Shown here one piece after another: positions 13,683-22,346 of a stretch of DNA of 29,421 nucleotides. A model generated the notes under the pieces. That model was not told where the DNA came from. It saw nothing but the letters and a program-made list of their open reading frames with translations, and did no database searches. The translations under genes were made by a program, and so were the position numbers. The DNA comes from JBMORL01 sp049322335 (GTDB taxonomy: Bacteria; Bacteroidota; Bacteroidia; Flavobacteriales_D; UBA2798), in contig JBMORL010000017.1 in NCBI GenBank assembly GCA_049322335.1, forward strand, positions 1-29,421, in the 5' to 3' direction. Position 1 is the stretch's first letter. Every line of letters starts with the position of its first letter.

Positions 13683-15743
13683 ATGAGAAAAGGCGGTATT
13701 GATTTTCGTTTGCTTTTTGAAACCACGCCCGGTCTTTACCTGATACTGGATCCGGATTTATACATTATTGCCGTAAATGATGCCTATGCTTCGGCAACTA
13801 TGACCCAGCGCAAAAAAATTACAGGCCGCCATATTTTTGATGTTTTTCCCGATAATCCTGATGACAAAAATGCTGATGGGGTTTCCAACCTTCGGGCTTC
13901 ACTGGATTATGTAAGGAAAAAGAAAAAACCGCATACCATGGCGGTACAAAAATACGATATCCGCAGGCCTGACGGCACTTTTGAAGTTCGTTACTGGAGT
14001 CCGAAAAATATCCCGGTACTGGATAAAAACAAAAAACTGCTCTGCATTATTCACCGTGTAGAAGATGTAACGGAATTTATACTGATTAAAAAAGGAGAAG
14101 AGAAAAGAAAAAAAGTAACCAGCGGATTGCGGCATAAGGTACAGGAAATGGAAGCTGAAATTTACCGGAATACCCAGGCTTTGCAAAAAACCAACAAACA
14201 ACTCAACAAAAAAATAATTGAGCAAAAGAAAACAGCCGCAAAACTCCAGGAGAGCCAGGATTTATTTTCCACTTCCTTTTTCAAAAGCCCGGTGATGAAT
14301 ACCATTACCGATGCCCTTACTGGAAAATACATTGAAGTGAATGAAAATTTTGCAGAGTTCTGCGGACTGAAAAAAGAAAATATGATTGGATGTACTTCAG
14401 CAGAAATAGGACTTATAATTACACCTGATGAAAGGGAAAAAATGCTGAAGGAGCTAAATGAAAAAGGATTTGTTCATGATATGCTTACAAAAGTAAAAAC
14501 CTTTAATGGAAATATAAAATGGGTTTCCACCTCTGCACACCGCCTTATACTTAATGGGCGTGATTGTTTTCTTACTGCAAGTATTGATGTTACTGAGAGA
14601 ATAAAAGCCGAAGAATATATTAAAAAAATTAACGAGGGACTTGAAATATTGCTTGAAGAAAGAACCAAAGAAGTTTTGGAAAGCGAAAAACGGCTGCGTT
14701 CTACTCTTGATAATATGATGGAGGGCATACAAATTATCAGCTATGACTGGAAATATATTTATGTAAACACTGCCGCTGCAAAACACGGAAAAGCAACTGT
14801 TGAGGAACTCATAGGAAAAACGATGATGGAAAAATACCCCGGCATTGAAAATACAGAAGTATTCCGGCATATCCAGAATTGTATGGAAGACCGAACCAGT
14901 CATTTTATGGAAAATGAGTTTTTATTTCCTGATGACAGCAAAGAATGGTTTGAATTAAGTATTCAACCTGTACCCGAAGGTGTTTTTATTTTATCAATAA
15001 ATATTACTGCCCGAAAAAAAGCAGAACTGGAGCTGGAAGATCAAAATAAAAAACTGAAAGTAATGAACCGCGAACTGGAACAATTTGCTTTTGTGGCTTC
15101 ACACGACCTGCAGGAACCTCTCCGCTCACTCATCAGCTTTACAGAATTGCTGCAAAAAGAATATTATTCGCAAATAGATGAAAACGGGACCCGCTATATG
15201 GATTTTATTATCCAGTCGTCTAAACGCATGCAAAACCTCGTAAAGGCCCTGCTGGATTATTCGCGGCTGGGGAAAGAACCAGTGGTGAGCCAGGTAGACT
15301 GCAATGAGTTAATGAAAGAAGTTTTATCAGACATGTCGCTGGCTATTAAAGAAAGTAAAGCTGTTATCACCATCCATCAGCTCCCGGTTATCCATGCTTA
15401 CCGGGTAGAGTTACGCCTGTTGTTTCAAAACCTGCTGAGCAACGCAATAAAATTCAGAAAAGAGGGAGTGCCTGTGAACATTGAAGTTTCAGCCAAAAAA
15501 CAAATCAACGAATGGCTGTTTTCTGTTGCTGATAACGGGATTGGGATAAGTGAAGAGAATACATATAAAATTTTTACTATCTTTAAACGGCTGCACAACC
15601 GGAATGAGTATGAGGGAGCCGGGATCGGGCTATCGCACTGCAAAAAAATTGTTGAACTGCATGGCGGGCATATCTGGGTTAATTCACGCCCGGGAGAAGG
15701 CAGTACTTTTTATTTTACCATTCCGAAAATGAATAAACAATGA
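13683..15743 (+). CDS. Soluble PAS-domain sensor histidine kinase
   Basis: A 686-residue histidine kinase without transmembrane segments, so probably a cytosolic sensor. Domains in order: PAS 1 at about residues 8-132, coiled coil 140-192, PAS 2 at 193-305, a second coiled linker 306-340, PAS 3 at 341-447, another coiled stretch 445-465, HisKA with phospho-acceptor His474 in VASHDLQEPLRS, and a HATPase domain with N-box NLLSNAIKF (583-591), G1 box ADNGIGI, and G2 box GAGIGLSHCKKIVELHGG. This arrangement is common in phytochrome-type kinases, but no GAF/PHY domain is present. It would sense a small molecule, redox state or light through the PAS domains and pass phosphate to the response regulator whose start codon overlaps its stop by 4 bases (ATGA). 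Confidence 0.92.
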   Translation: MRKGGIDFRLLFETTPGLYLILDPDLYIIAVNDAYASATMTQRKKITGRHIFDVFPDNPDDKNADGVSNLRASLDYVRKKKKPHTMAVQKYDIRRPDGTFEVRYWSPKNIPVLDKNKKLLCIIHRVEDVTEFILIKKGEEKRKKVTSGLRHKVQEMEAEIYRNTQALQKTNKQLNKKIIEQKKTAAKLQESQDLFSTSFFKSPVMNTITDALTGKYIEVNENFAEFCGLKKENMIGCTSAEIGLIITPDEREKMLKELNEKGFVHDMLTKVKTFNGNIKWVSTSAHRLILNGRDCFLTASIDVTERIKAEEYIKKINEGLEILLEERTKEVLESEKRLRSTLDNMMEGIQIISYDWKYIYVNTAAAKHGKATVEELIGKTMMEKYPGIENTEVFRHIQNCMEDRTSHFMENEFLFPDDSKEWFELSIQPVPEGVFILSINITARKKAELELEDQNKKLKVMNRELEQFAFVASHDLQEPLRSLISFTELLQKEYYSQIDENGTRYMDFIIQSSKRMQNLVKALLDYSRLGKEPVVSQVDCNELMKEVLSDMSLAIKESKAVITIHQLPVIHAYRVELRLLFQNLLSNAIKFRKEGVPVNIEVSAKKQINEWLFSVADNGIGISEENTYKIFTIFKRLHNRNEYEGAGIGLSHCKKIVELHGGHIWVNSRPGEGSTFYFTIPKMNKQ

Positions 15744-16171
15744 AGAAAAAACTCAACTGTGTTTTGCTGGTAGACGATGATGAGGGCACTAATTTTCTTA
15801 ACCGGATGATCCTCGAAAAAACCGGTGTAGCAGAAAAAATTGAAACCGTATTTAACGGGAAAGAAGCTCTCGAATATCTTACCAGCACAGGGAGATATAT
15901 TAAAAACGGAAAAACCTATCCACAACCAGTGCTTATCCTTCTTGACATTAATATGCCCGTTATGGACGGATGGGAGTTTATGGAAGCTTATCACAATCTG
16001 CCCGATCATCAAAAGGGAAAAATAGTCATCGTTATGCTTACCACCTCTTTCAATCCTGATGACCGCCAGCGGGCCGAAAAAATAACAGAAATATCGGGTT
16101 ATAGCAATAAACCCCTTAGTGAACAAATGTTGAGGGATATTTTACAAAAATATTTTCCTGACTACCTGTAA
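15740..16171 (+). CDS. Single-domain response regulator (Rcp1-like)
   Basis: A 143-residue receiver domain with no output domain. Acidic pocket residues Asp12-14 (LLVDDDEGTNF), phospho-acceptor Asp69 in LLDINMPVMDG, the Thr switch in VIVMLTTS (Thr101/102) and Lys124 in SNKPL are all present. The form LLDINMPVMDGWEFMEAY and the insert GRYIKNGKTYPQP between helix 2 and strand 3 are typical of the Rcp1 group, which partner with soluble PAS or phytochrome kinases. It is translationally coupled to the kinase gene by an ATGA overlap and is the likely phosphate acceptor. With no output domain, it probably acts by protein-protein contact or as a phosphate relay. Confidence 0.93.
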   Translation: MKKKLNCVLLVDDDEGTNFLNRMILEKTGVAEKIETVFNGKEALEYLTSTGRYIKNGKTYPQPVLILLDINMPVMDGWEFMEAYHNLPDHQKGKIVIVMLTTSFNPDDRQRAEKITEISGYSNKPLSEQMLRDILQKYFPDYL

Positions 16172-16189
16172 TTGTCTTCTAATTGCTTG

Positions 16190-16220
16190 TTTTGATTATT
16201 TCGTGTAAAACCCTACCTTG
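16190..16220 (+). promoter_or_regulatory. Possible promoter of the T9SS-exported gene
   Basis: TTTTG at 16190-16194 is followed after 19 bases by TACCTTG at 16214-16220, a shortened form of TAnnTTTG, 21 bases before the ATG at 16242. The spacing fits the Bacteroidota -33/-7 arrangement, but the -7 element is imperfect. Confidence 0.3.
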
Positions 16221-16241
16221 TAGCCTGAAAACATTCATGCT

Positions 16242-18515
16242 ATGAACAAGTTCTTTATTTTGATTTCTGTTATTGCTTTTCCATTTTTTTCTTTCTCCCA
16301 ATCCAATCTTCAATACCTCTCTTCCACTTCCGGTTCTGCCTGCTATACGGTTCACTATTCAAACGGGTATCTTTATGCCGGTACCGGAAATACGCTCAAT
16401 GTTTTTGACGTAACCGGAAATACTCCTCACAGTTTATTATGGTCGAAAAGGCTTGGCGGAAATATAACCACCATTGATTCAAGAAATAATTCGCTTTATG
16501 TAGCTACCAATCATGGCGGTCTGAGCGTATGGGACCTGTCACCTTCTGCCAATGACCCGCAATTTCTCTATGAATGGATACCCGATAGTTTAAGAGAAGC
16601 TGTGTATGATATTGCCTTTAAAGGAAGTGATACTGTATTTGTAGCCTGCAAAAAGAAAATGCTTGTGCTGAAAGATAATGGCACTTCACTGTCCGAAATT
16701 ACCCGATTTGCCCACCAGCCGGCTGATAGTTCCCTTGTGCGCGGATGTGATGTGAAAGGAAACCTGTTGGCGTTCACTTCTGCTTATGGCAACAATTCGA
16801 ATACAGGGGTACATATTTATGATGCTGTGAGTTTATCACCGGTTTCCTTTTATCCGCAAATCTACGGAGATCCGGAAGACGTTATATTTGGAAAAAATAC
16901 AGAGTTATTGAATGTACTCGGAGGAACAGAATCATGGCAAAACAGTGATCCGCATGGCGTTTTTTATGTGCTCAATATCCAAAATCCTTCTCTTCCTTCG
17001 CTGGTATTTTCGGATACACTTTCGGGCACAACCTACTTTGCCGTGGCACAACCTATCCGCGGGGAAAATGTAAACGACACTATTTATATCGCCACCAACT
17101 CGGCTCTGAATTATGATAATGAAATCCCGCCTTACGGACATGTTTTTGTTTATGACTGTACCGATTCATCAGGCATTAATCTCATCACTACCATCAACCA
17201 GGGACTCTGGCACTTTGATGTGGCGATAAACAACAGCAGATTGTATGTGGCCTCAGAATGGTATGGTCTGGTGACCATGAATATTTCCAATCTTCTTTCT
17301 CCCATAAACCTTGGAAAAACATTGACCGGAGGATGGAACTGCAGTGCGGATAAATTTGGAAACAAACTGGTGGTGGCTAATGAGGGTTATGGATTCAAAT
17401 TATTCGACATCACCAATAAAACCAATCCCGTTCTTGTTGACACTAACCAGCACCAGGGATTTAATTATGGGATTTCTTTTTCTGCGGATGGAAATCACAT
17501 TTACGCTTATTACTACACTAATAATGACTTCCGTGTTTTCAATACCACAACGCTTGCACTGGAAGGAAGTTACAATATATATGGCGGTTTAACCACAGTC
17601 GACTGGTGGGATACGCAAGTGTGGCAGAATTATGCAGTGGCCATTGCCGGGCCTTCACTTTCTGCAAAAAAAATATTTATTACAGACGTTACTTCTCCTT
17701 CACTTCCCGTAAACGATACCATTTTCGACCAGGCATTTGTGCGTGATATTCATGTAAACGAAAACGGAAAATTATTTATTGCCAATTATGGCTCCATTCG
17801 TGTGTTTGATCTTATTACACATACTATGGATGTGGATCTTTCTCTCCCTTTACAGGACATTACTGCTATTTCCTATTGGAATGATACACTATATGTAAAT
17901 GTAAAAGGAACTTTTTCTCCAGGGCTTAAAAAATATCATTACAACGGAGGTAATACATTAACCTTTGTAAGCTCCACCCCTGTTTCACCACAGGATGTAA
18001 AATATATGGCAGCCGATGAATGGGGAATATACCTCAATTACCAGCAGGAAGGGTTATATGCGCGTGATAAAAATTCACTGGCAGTAACGGGCTATTATAA
18101 ACACGGAATGGAGTTTTATCGTGCTGATCAATGGGGGCAAAAAATGCTGATATGCAAAGACAGTCTTATCATTCTTTCGGAATACATGGCACAAACCAGT
18201 TTACTTACACATTATGATGACTACATTACTTCCGCAGAAGAAGAGACACAAATAATAGCCGAAACCGGACTTCAGCTATTTCCCAATCCAAACACCGGAA
18301 ATTTCACTATATCTGTTCCAAAAGAATTCATTCTAAATAACGCACCGGTAAGTATAAAAATTTATGATATCACCGGTCGTGAAATTTTCCAAACTACATT
18401 TTCTCTGCTTTCAAAGCAAATTACTTTCTCACTTCCGGGATTACCCGCGGGGTTGTATAGTATACAGTTGAAAACAGAAAGAAAAATTTACTCAGGAAAA
18501 ATGTTAGTGAAATAA
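16242..18515 (+). CDS. T9SS-exported protein with LVIVD-like beta-propeller
   Basis: A 757-residue secreted protein. It begins with a signal peptide, MNKFFILISVIAFPFFSFSQ, and ends with a type A type IX secretion C-terminal sorting domain of about 80 residues: FPNPNTGNFTISVP, VSIKIYDITGREIF, LPAGLYSIQLKTERKIYSGKMLVK. The main body is a run of beta-propeller blades with the LVIVD pattern (for example LSVWDLSPSANDPQFLYEW, VHIYDAVSLSPVSF, LVTMNISNLLSPINLGKTL, FKLFDITNKTNPVLVDT, IRVFDLITHTMDVDLSL). Known T9SS cargo is carried across the outer membrane and either attached to the surface or released. It could be an adhesin or scaffold; the ligand is unknown. Its 3' end converges on the YkgJ-like gene. 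Confidence 0.9.
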   Translation: MNKFFILISVIAFPFFSFSQSNLQYLSSTSGSACYTVHYSNGYLYAGTGNTLNVFDVTGNTPHSLLWSKRLGGNITTIDSRNNSLYVATNHGGLSVWDLSPSANDPQFLYEWIPDSLREAVYDIAFKGSDTVFVACKKKMLVLKDNGTSLSEITRFAHQPADSSLVRGCDVKGNLLAFTSAYGNNSNTGVHIYDAVSLSPVSFYPQIYGDPEDVIFGKNTELLNVLGGTESWQNSDPHGVFYVLNIQNPSLPSLVFSDTLSGTTYFAVAQPIRGENVNDTIYIATNSALNYDNEIPPYGHVFVYDCTDSSGINLITTINQGLWHFDVAINNSRLYVASEWYGLVTMNISNLLSPINLGKTLTGGWNCSADKFGNKLVVANEGYGFKLFDITNKTNPVLVDTNQHQGFNYGISFSADGNHIYAYYYTNNDFRVFNTTTLALEGSYNIYGGLTTVDWWDTQVWQNYAVAIAGPSLSAKKIFITDVTSPSLPVNDTIFDQAFVRDIHVNENGKLFIANYGSIRVFDLITHTMDVDLSLPLQDITAISYWNDTLYVNVKGTFSPGLKKYHYNGGNTLTFVSSTPVSPQDVKYMAADEWGIYLNYQQEGLYARDKNSLAVTGYYKHGMEFYRADQWGQKMLICKDSLIILSEYMAQTSLLTHYDDYITSAEEETQIIAETGLQLFPNPNTGNFTISVPKEFILNNAPVSIKIYDITGREIFQTTFSLLSKQITFSLPGLPAGLYSIQLKTERKIYSGKMLVK

Positions 18516-18554
18516 CTATCAACTTTCTAAACCTGTAACTTGCAAACTAACTTC

Positions 18555-19037
18555 TCAAACTTTTTTTCTTATCTCTTCCAGTATTTCAAAAACAGCAGGA
18601 CACACTATTGAGTTTTTTAGTGTAAGGTGAAATAGTTGTTGCTGGTTCACGCGGTCGGTATGCGGATATTCGCGGCAGGCTTTGGGGCGTACATCATAAA
18701 TCGTACAGTAATTTTTTTCGTCCAGGAAAGCACAGGGAGTTTGTTGAAGCACTATGTCACCATCCTCGTCTTTTCTCAGGTACTTCTGCTCAAACGCCTG
18801 CTGGGTTAGTTTAAGGCGGGAAGAAATCCTCTCAATATCTCTGGCTGTAAACAACGGCCCGGTGGTTTTACAGCAATTGGCACATTGCAGGCAATCGGTA
18901 CAGGAAAAAACTTTTTCATGAGCCTCATGCATAAGCTTATCCGCCTCTCCCTGTTTTATTCCGGAAAGTTTTGCCAGTAATTTTTTGTTCGCTGACTTTT
19001 TTCCCGTGGCTTTTTGATGAAATGATCCCGCATCCAT
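18555..19037 (-). CDS. YkgJ-family cysteine cluster protein
   Basis: A 160-residue cytosolic protein of the CxxCxxCC (YkgJ, putative zinc- or iron-binding) family. Cys46, 49, 52, 55 and 56 are in CTDCLQCANCC, and further Cys are in TPCAFLDEKNYCTIYDVRPKACREYPH and IVCPAVF, giving the family's set of eight or more conserved cysteines. The TIYDVRPKACREYP motif is highly characteristic. The biochemical role is unclear; metal or Fe-S cluster binding is the usual suggestion. The start ATG at 19037 lies beside the intergenic repeat cluster to its right. Confidence 0.88.
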   Translation of the reverse strand: MDAGSFHQKATGKKSANKKLLAKLSGIKQGEADKLMHEAHEKVFSCTDCLQCANCCKTTGPLFTARDIERISSRLKLTQQAFEQKYLRKDEDGDIVLQQTPCAFLDEKNYCTIYDVRPKACREYPHTDRVNQQQLFHLTLKNSIVCPAVFEILEEIRKKV

Positions 19038-19099
19038 TTTCCAAATGTCGGAATTATTGGGGTAAAGTTATTAAGTTATTGGGTTTAATACAGTGATTC

Positions 19100-19160
19100 A
19101 GAACTGCCAACTAATGAAAAGAGATAGAATTATTAAGGGATTAAGGGATGGAGGAAATGC
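19100..19160 (+). repeat. Dispersed repeat family, copy 4
   Basis: GAACTGCCAACTAATGAAAA followed by GAGATAGAATTATTAAGGGA and TTAAGGGATGGAGGAAATGC aligns with the copy at 5086-5143, including its CTGCCAA flank and its GGAAA(A)TG end. Confidence 0.55.
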
Positions 19161-19198
19161 TTATTTACAAATTACCACTGGAGACTAAAGACTGCCTA

Positions 19199-19235
19199 CT
19201 GCTGCTGCTGCTGCTGCTGCCACTGCCACTGCCCC
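19199..19235 (+). repeat. Trinucleotide (CTG)7 run with CACTGC extension
   Basis: Seven perfect CTG units (19199-19219) are followed by CCACTGCCACTGCCCCTC. The run lies just past the 3' end of the STAS-like gene and is intergenic. Such perfect microsatellites are uncommon in bacteria; here it may have grown out of the surrounding ACTGCCAACTG-type words. Confidence 0.7.
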
Positions 19236-19244
19236 TCTCATCCT

Positions 19245-19658
19245 CTACTTCCCAAATCCCTTCAGCCATTTCTCTGCCTGTTCCTTATCCTGGTACGAAA
19301 AATAATTAGCAGGAACTACCGGTTTACTCATCTTTACGAAGAACTGAGCATACATCCTTTGCGCCAGCGAGAAAATGAGAAAAGCTTCTGCAGCAATATA
19401 CGATTCATGATTCCCTTTCGCCACATACATTCTTGCTTCGCTGGTGACCATCGTATAACGTTGCCCGAAACTAAGAATAAGCAGTTTTCCGTTACCCGCC
19501 ATTTCTTTTAATATATTATGATTTTCCACTACATGTTCCACATCATAGGTAAAATCATCCGCACAACGGATTTCTACAATGCCGTCATGGCGCTGAATGA
19601 TAGTGGAATGCGGCAACTCCACTTTTCGGATATAATGCTCCGGCAGGGGATAATTCAT
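19245..19658 (-). CDS. STAS-like (DUF7793-type) protein
   Basis: A 137-residue cytosolic protein. The order of elements fits the SpoIIAA/STAS-like fold seen in small Bacteroidota proteins: an N-terminal beta stretch (STIIQRHDGIVEIRCADDFTYDVEHVVENHNILKEMAGNG), a core strand (KLLILSFGQRYTMVTSEARMYVAKG), then helical AAEAFLIFSLAQRMYAQFFVKMSKPVVPANYF and a last helix in KEQAEKWLKGF. The closing motif (KPVVPxxxFxxxxxAxxWL) is what I recall from that family. No catalytic residues are apparent. A regulatory or signalling role is likely but unproven. The assignment rests on pattern resemblance. Confidence 0.72.
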   Translation of the reverse strand: MNYPLPEHYIRKVELPHSTIIQRHDGIVEIRCADDFTYDVEHVVENHNILKEMAGNGKLLILSFGQRYTMVTSEARMYVAKGNHESYIAAEAFLIFSLAQRMYAQFFVKMSKPVVPANYFSYQDKEQAEKWLKGFGK

Positions 19659-19762
19659 ATAATAAACCTGGATACTAAACTAAAAATTAATTGTTTAAAA
19701 TACAATGATTTAACCATTTTTTTTGGCCTGGTTACAATAAACAGAAGATTTCAGGAATAGTT

Positions 19763-20989
19763 TTATCTGGCCGGTGTGCCCTCTGTTAATTCTTCGCCTC
19801 CAACCAGTGTTTCTGTACTATCGCGAAAAGATTCTTTTCCCGTTACCCGGTCGAATAAATCCAGGAGTTCTTCCACGCTCAGAAACTTATTGCGTTTTAT
19901 ATTATCAAGAAGAATAATTGTTCTTTTTTGAGTGAGGTTACGGATAAAATAACTTCTGAATCCCTTCCACCAGCCCGTATGATACACTATTTCATATCCC
20001 GAAAAAGATTGTTTGAGCCTCCAGCCATAACCGTAATTGTCCCTTCCATCTTCTGCGCGATCGCTACTCCAATATGAAAAGGCGAGTTTTAAAACAGAAT
20101 CTTTCAGCAGTTTTTGATTATACAATGCCTGGTCGAACAGGAAAAGATCTTCTACGGTAGAATACATTCCCTTATCTCCCACTACTCCATCCTGGTAATG
20201 CGGTTCGATAAGATTATCTTTTCCGTTATACCCGTTGAGTTTATCTCTTTTATCCGTGGTATCGGCATTGGAACAGATAAATGAGTTTTTCATACCGGCC
20301 ACATCAAAAATATTTTTCTGCACATAATCAGAAAATTTCATGCCCGAAACTTTTTCCACTATCACAGCCAATATAACGTATCCCGTATTGCTGTAGTCGA
20401 ATATTTCATCAGGTCGATAATATACTTTTGGTTTATGACGGTGCATGATGGCAATAACCGAATCATTGGTAAAGGGAATTGTTTTTGATGAAAAATCATC
20501 GGCAAAATAATTGTAGTTTGACAAACCGCTGCGATGACACAACAGCATGTGAACAGTAATTCCCGGGTAAGGAAAGCTATCGATAAATTTTCCTACTGTA
20601 TCTTCCAGGGAAAGTTTTCCCTGTTCATACAATTGCAATACAGCCGCTGATGTCACTGTTTTTGAAACAGAAGCCAGCTGAAACCTGTCGCTGAGTTGAA
20701 GGGAATCTTTATTTTCGGGTGTACGAAACCCGTAACAACCTTTCAAAACAATTCTTCCTCTTTCGGCAAACAACACATTTCCGTTAAATTCTTTAGCCAG
20801 CATACGTGCGGTAAAAAAAGTGTCGAGTGAATAACGTGCCGGGGTATATAAAGAATCAAAATAAGCAGTGCTGTCAATAATTACGGTATTCTCTTTCTTT
20901 TCTTTCTCATCAACACCCGAACAGGAGATCAGCATATTTCCAGCCAGCCAAAAAAAGATATAACCTAAAACATATAACCTAAAACGCAT
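19763..20989 (-). CDS. Beta-lactamase-family serine hydrolase, predicted lipoprotein
   Basis: A 408-residue class C beta-lactamase/penicillin-binding-like serine hydrolase. Active-site motifs: SxxK as SVSK (Ser107, Lys110), YxN as YSN (199-201) and the third motif HTG (337-339). The N-terminus MRFRLYVLGYIFFWLAGNMLISC is a lipoprotein signal with Cys23, so the protein is probably anchored in the envelope. The frame is open to 21109, but that extension would run into the SUI1 coding region; the ATG at 20989 is two bases after the SUI1 stop and directly precedes the signal. Members include esterases, D-aminopeptidases and peptidoglycan-acting enzymes, so true beta-lactamase activity cannot be assumed. 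Likely co-transcribed with the SUI1 gene. Confidence 0.87.
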   Translation of the reverse strand: MRFRLYVLGYIFFWLAGNMLISCSGVDEKEKKENTVIIDSTAYFDSLYTPARYSLDTFFTARMLAKEFNGNVLFAERGRIVLKGCYGFRTPENKDSLQLSDRFQLASVSKTVTSAAVLQLYEQGKLSLEDTVGKFIDSFPYPGITVHMLLCHRSGLSNYNYFADDFSSKTIPFTNDSVIAIMHRHKPKVYYRPDEIFDYSNTGYVILAVIVEKVSGMKFSDYVQKNIFDVAGMKNSFICSNADTTDKRDKLNGYNGKDNLIEPHYQDGVVGDKGMYSTVEDLFLFDQALYNQKLLKDSVLKLAFSYWSSDRAEDGRDNYGYGWRLKQSFSGYEIVYHTGWWKGFRSYFIRNLTQKRTIILLDNIKRNKFLSVEELLDLFDRVTGKESFRDSTETLVGGEELTEGTPAR

Positions 20990-20991
20990 AC

Positions 20992-21336
20992 CTACCCTCC
21001 CGCCAGTTTTACCCTGAAACCTTCTTTCTGCAATAGCTCCATCATTTTTTTCCGGTGATCGCCCTGGATCAGTATTTCCCTTTCCTTTACAGCTCCTCCT
21101 ACTCCACATTTTTGCTTGAGCATTTTAGCCAGTTCTTCTATTTCGGATGTTTTGCAGGTAAAACCGGTTACCCGGCTTACTACTTTTCCGCCTCCTTTAC
21201 GATCAAGCCAGATGCGGATATCCTGGTCGCCTTTTGATGTTGAGGGTTGATGATCTTCCTCTTTCTCCCGCTTATATTGAAAATCGGGATTGGTGGAATA
21301 CACCACACCCGACCATTTTTTATTTTTGTTTGACAT
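20992..21336 (-). CDS. yciH: SUI1/YciH-type translation initiation factor
   Basis: A 114-residue protein with the SUI1 domain in its C-terminal two thirds: IRIWLDRKGGGKVVSRVTGF, then LAKMLKQKCGVGGAVKEREI and LIQGDHRKKMMELLQKEGF, the characteristic CGVGG...I.IQGDHR pattern of bacterial YciH and eukaryotic eIF1. It is thought to influence start-codon fidelity, and in bacteria its role is minor or stress-related. The frame is open to 21552, but MSNKNKKWSGVVYSTNPDF at 21336 is the usual N-terminus. The stop is followed after two bases by the serine hydrolase start. The gene is divergent from the YD-repeat pair. Confidence 0.92.
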   Translation of the reverse strand: MSNKNKKWSGVVYSTNPDFQYKREKEEDHQPSTSKGDQDIRIWLDRKGGGKVVSRVTGFTCKTSEIEELAKMLKQKCGVGGAVKEREILIQGDHRKKMMELLQKEGFRVKLAGG

Positions 21337-21410
21337 TACCGGAAATTTGGCTTTAAAATTAATTTTTTTCTGTATTATTACGGTTGAATAAAAAAGAAAG
21401 AAATTAACAG

Positions 21411-22313
21411 ATGCAGGTGCGTCAACTAAATAAATTTTATTTTCCGCGCCAGGACGAAAAAATACTGGTTCATACATCCCATTATGATGAATCCGGTTTA
21501 CTATTGAAAGAAACTGCATATAATGAAAATGGAACATTTGAATCGGAAACAACCTATGCTTATAATGAAAACCGTCAGGTTATTAAAGAAATAACTACCG
21601 GCATTGATGAATGGGACAAAACTATTACAGAATATCATTACCAGTCTGACGGGAAGTTACTTCAGGAACGAAATGTATACCCCGATGGAACTTTTGAACA
21701 TACGGATTATTTTTATGAGGGTGATATGACCTATATTACCTGCTATGACGTAGAAGGTAATATCCTGAGCAAACAGGAAGTAAAAAAAGAAAACGGAAAA
21801 TTTATTTCTTTAGTGGAAAAAGACAGCGAAAAAAACATTATACAATCCAAAGAAATGATGTATGGAAAAAACGGGCTTGAAGAAAAAGAGATTTTTATCC
21901 TTTTCCAGGAATTAAAAATGGAAGTTTCAACCTGGCAATACAACGAAAACGGAGATACAACAGGGTCGGTTACCCGTTATTATACATTTGATGAATATTC
22001 GAAAATAGAAGAAAATGACGCATTCCTCACGGCAAAACAAACCTCCGCAGATAAAAAAACAAGACATGAGTCCTTTTATGAAAATTATGCAGATCCTTCA
22101 GAAAACAGGAAAGATATCAGCGAATTCTCAGAAAACGGCCTTTTATTAAAATCAGAAGCGCTGAACCCTTCGGAAGAACTATTCTATTGCTATGAATATG
22201 AATACAACCAACTGAACGAAGAAATAGCTGTAAAAAAAACCGTACCCTACAACTTTGTTAAGTATTTTGGACACGGATATTTGTTCCGATATGAACGGGA
22301 CTACTACAAATAA
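21411..22313 (+). CDS. YD-repeat-like cytosolic protein, paralogue A
   Basis: A 300-residue protein with no signal peptide or membrane segment, strongly acidic and rich in Tyr, Asn, Glu and Lys. It consists of short beta-hairpin-like repeats of the type YDESGLLLKETAYNENGTFES, YAYNENRQVIKEI, YHYQSDGKLLQERNVYPDGT, WQYNENGDTTGSVTRYY and YEYEYNQLNEEIAVKKTV, resembling the YD/RHS or MORN-like repeats of larger bacterial proteins. No toxin domain, secretion signal or metal site is present. It is followed after 33 bases by a colinear paralogue of the same length. The family is not recognised, and the function is unknown; the repeat type suggests a binding or structural role. Confidence 0.8.
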   Translation: MQVRQLNKFYFPRQDEKILVHTSHYDESGLLLKETAYNENGTFESETTYAYNENRQVIKEITTGIDEWDKTITEYHYQSDGKLLQERNVYPDGTFEHTDYFYEGDMTYITCYDVEGNILSKQEVKKENGKFISLVEKDSEKNIIQSKEMMYGKNGLEEKEIFILFQELKMEVSTWQYNENGDTTGSVTRYYTFDEYSKIEENDAFLTAKQTSADKKTRHESFYENYADPSENRKDISEFSENGLLLKSEALNPSEELFYCYEYEYNQLNEEIAVKKTVPYNFVKYFGHGYLFRYERDYYK

Positions 22314-22346
22314 TATATATATCAATAATTCTAATTTTTTCTTAAA

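Larger units (their letters stand above)
19038..19244. repeat. Intergenic repeat cluster (dispersed element plus trinucleotide run)
   Basis: No gene is supported. It contains AAGTTATTAAGTTATT words (19065-19080), a dispersed-family copy with its flank CTGCCAACTAATG (19100-19160), an ACTAAAGACTGCCTACT word and a CTG trinucleotide run followed by CACTGCCACTGCC (19199-19235). Every part of it is repetitive, as in the 5.1 kb gap. Confidence 0.5.

Noticed and set aside
19763..20989. Antibiotic-resistance beta-lactamase
   Set aside because: The SxxK/YxN/HTG motifs are shared by many esterases and peptidases; the lipoprotein anchor and the HTG form do not indicate drug hydrolysis.
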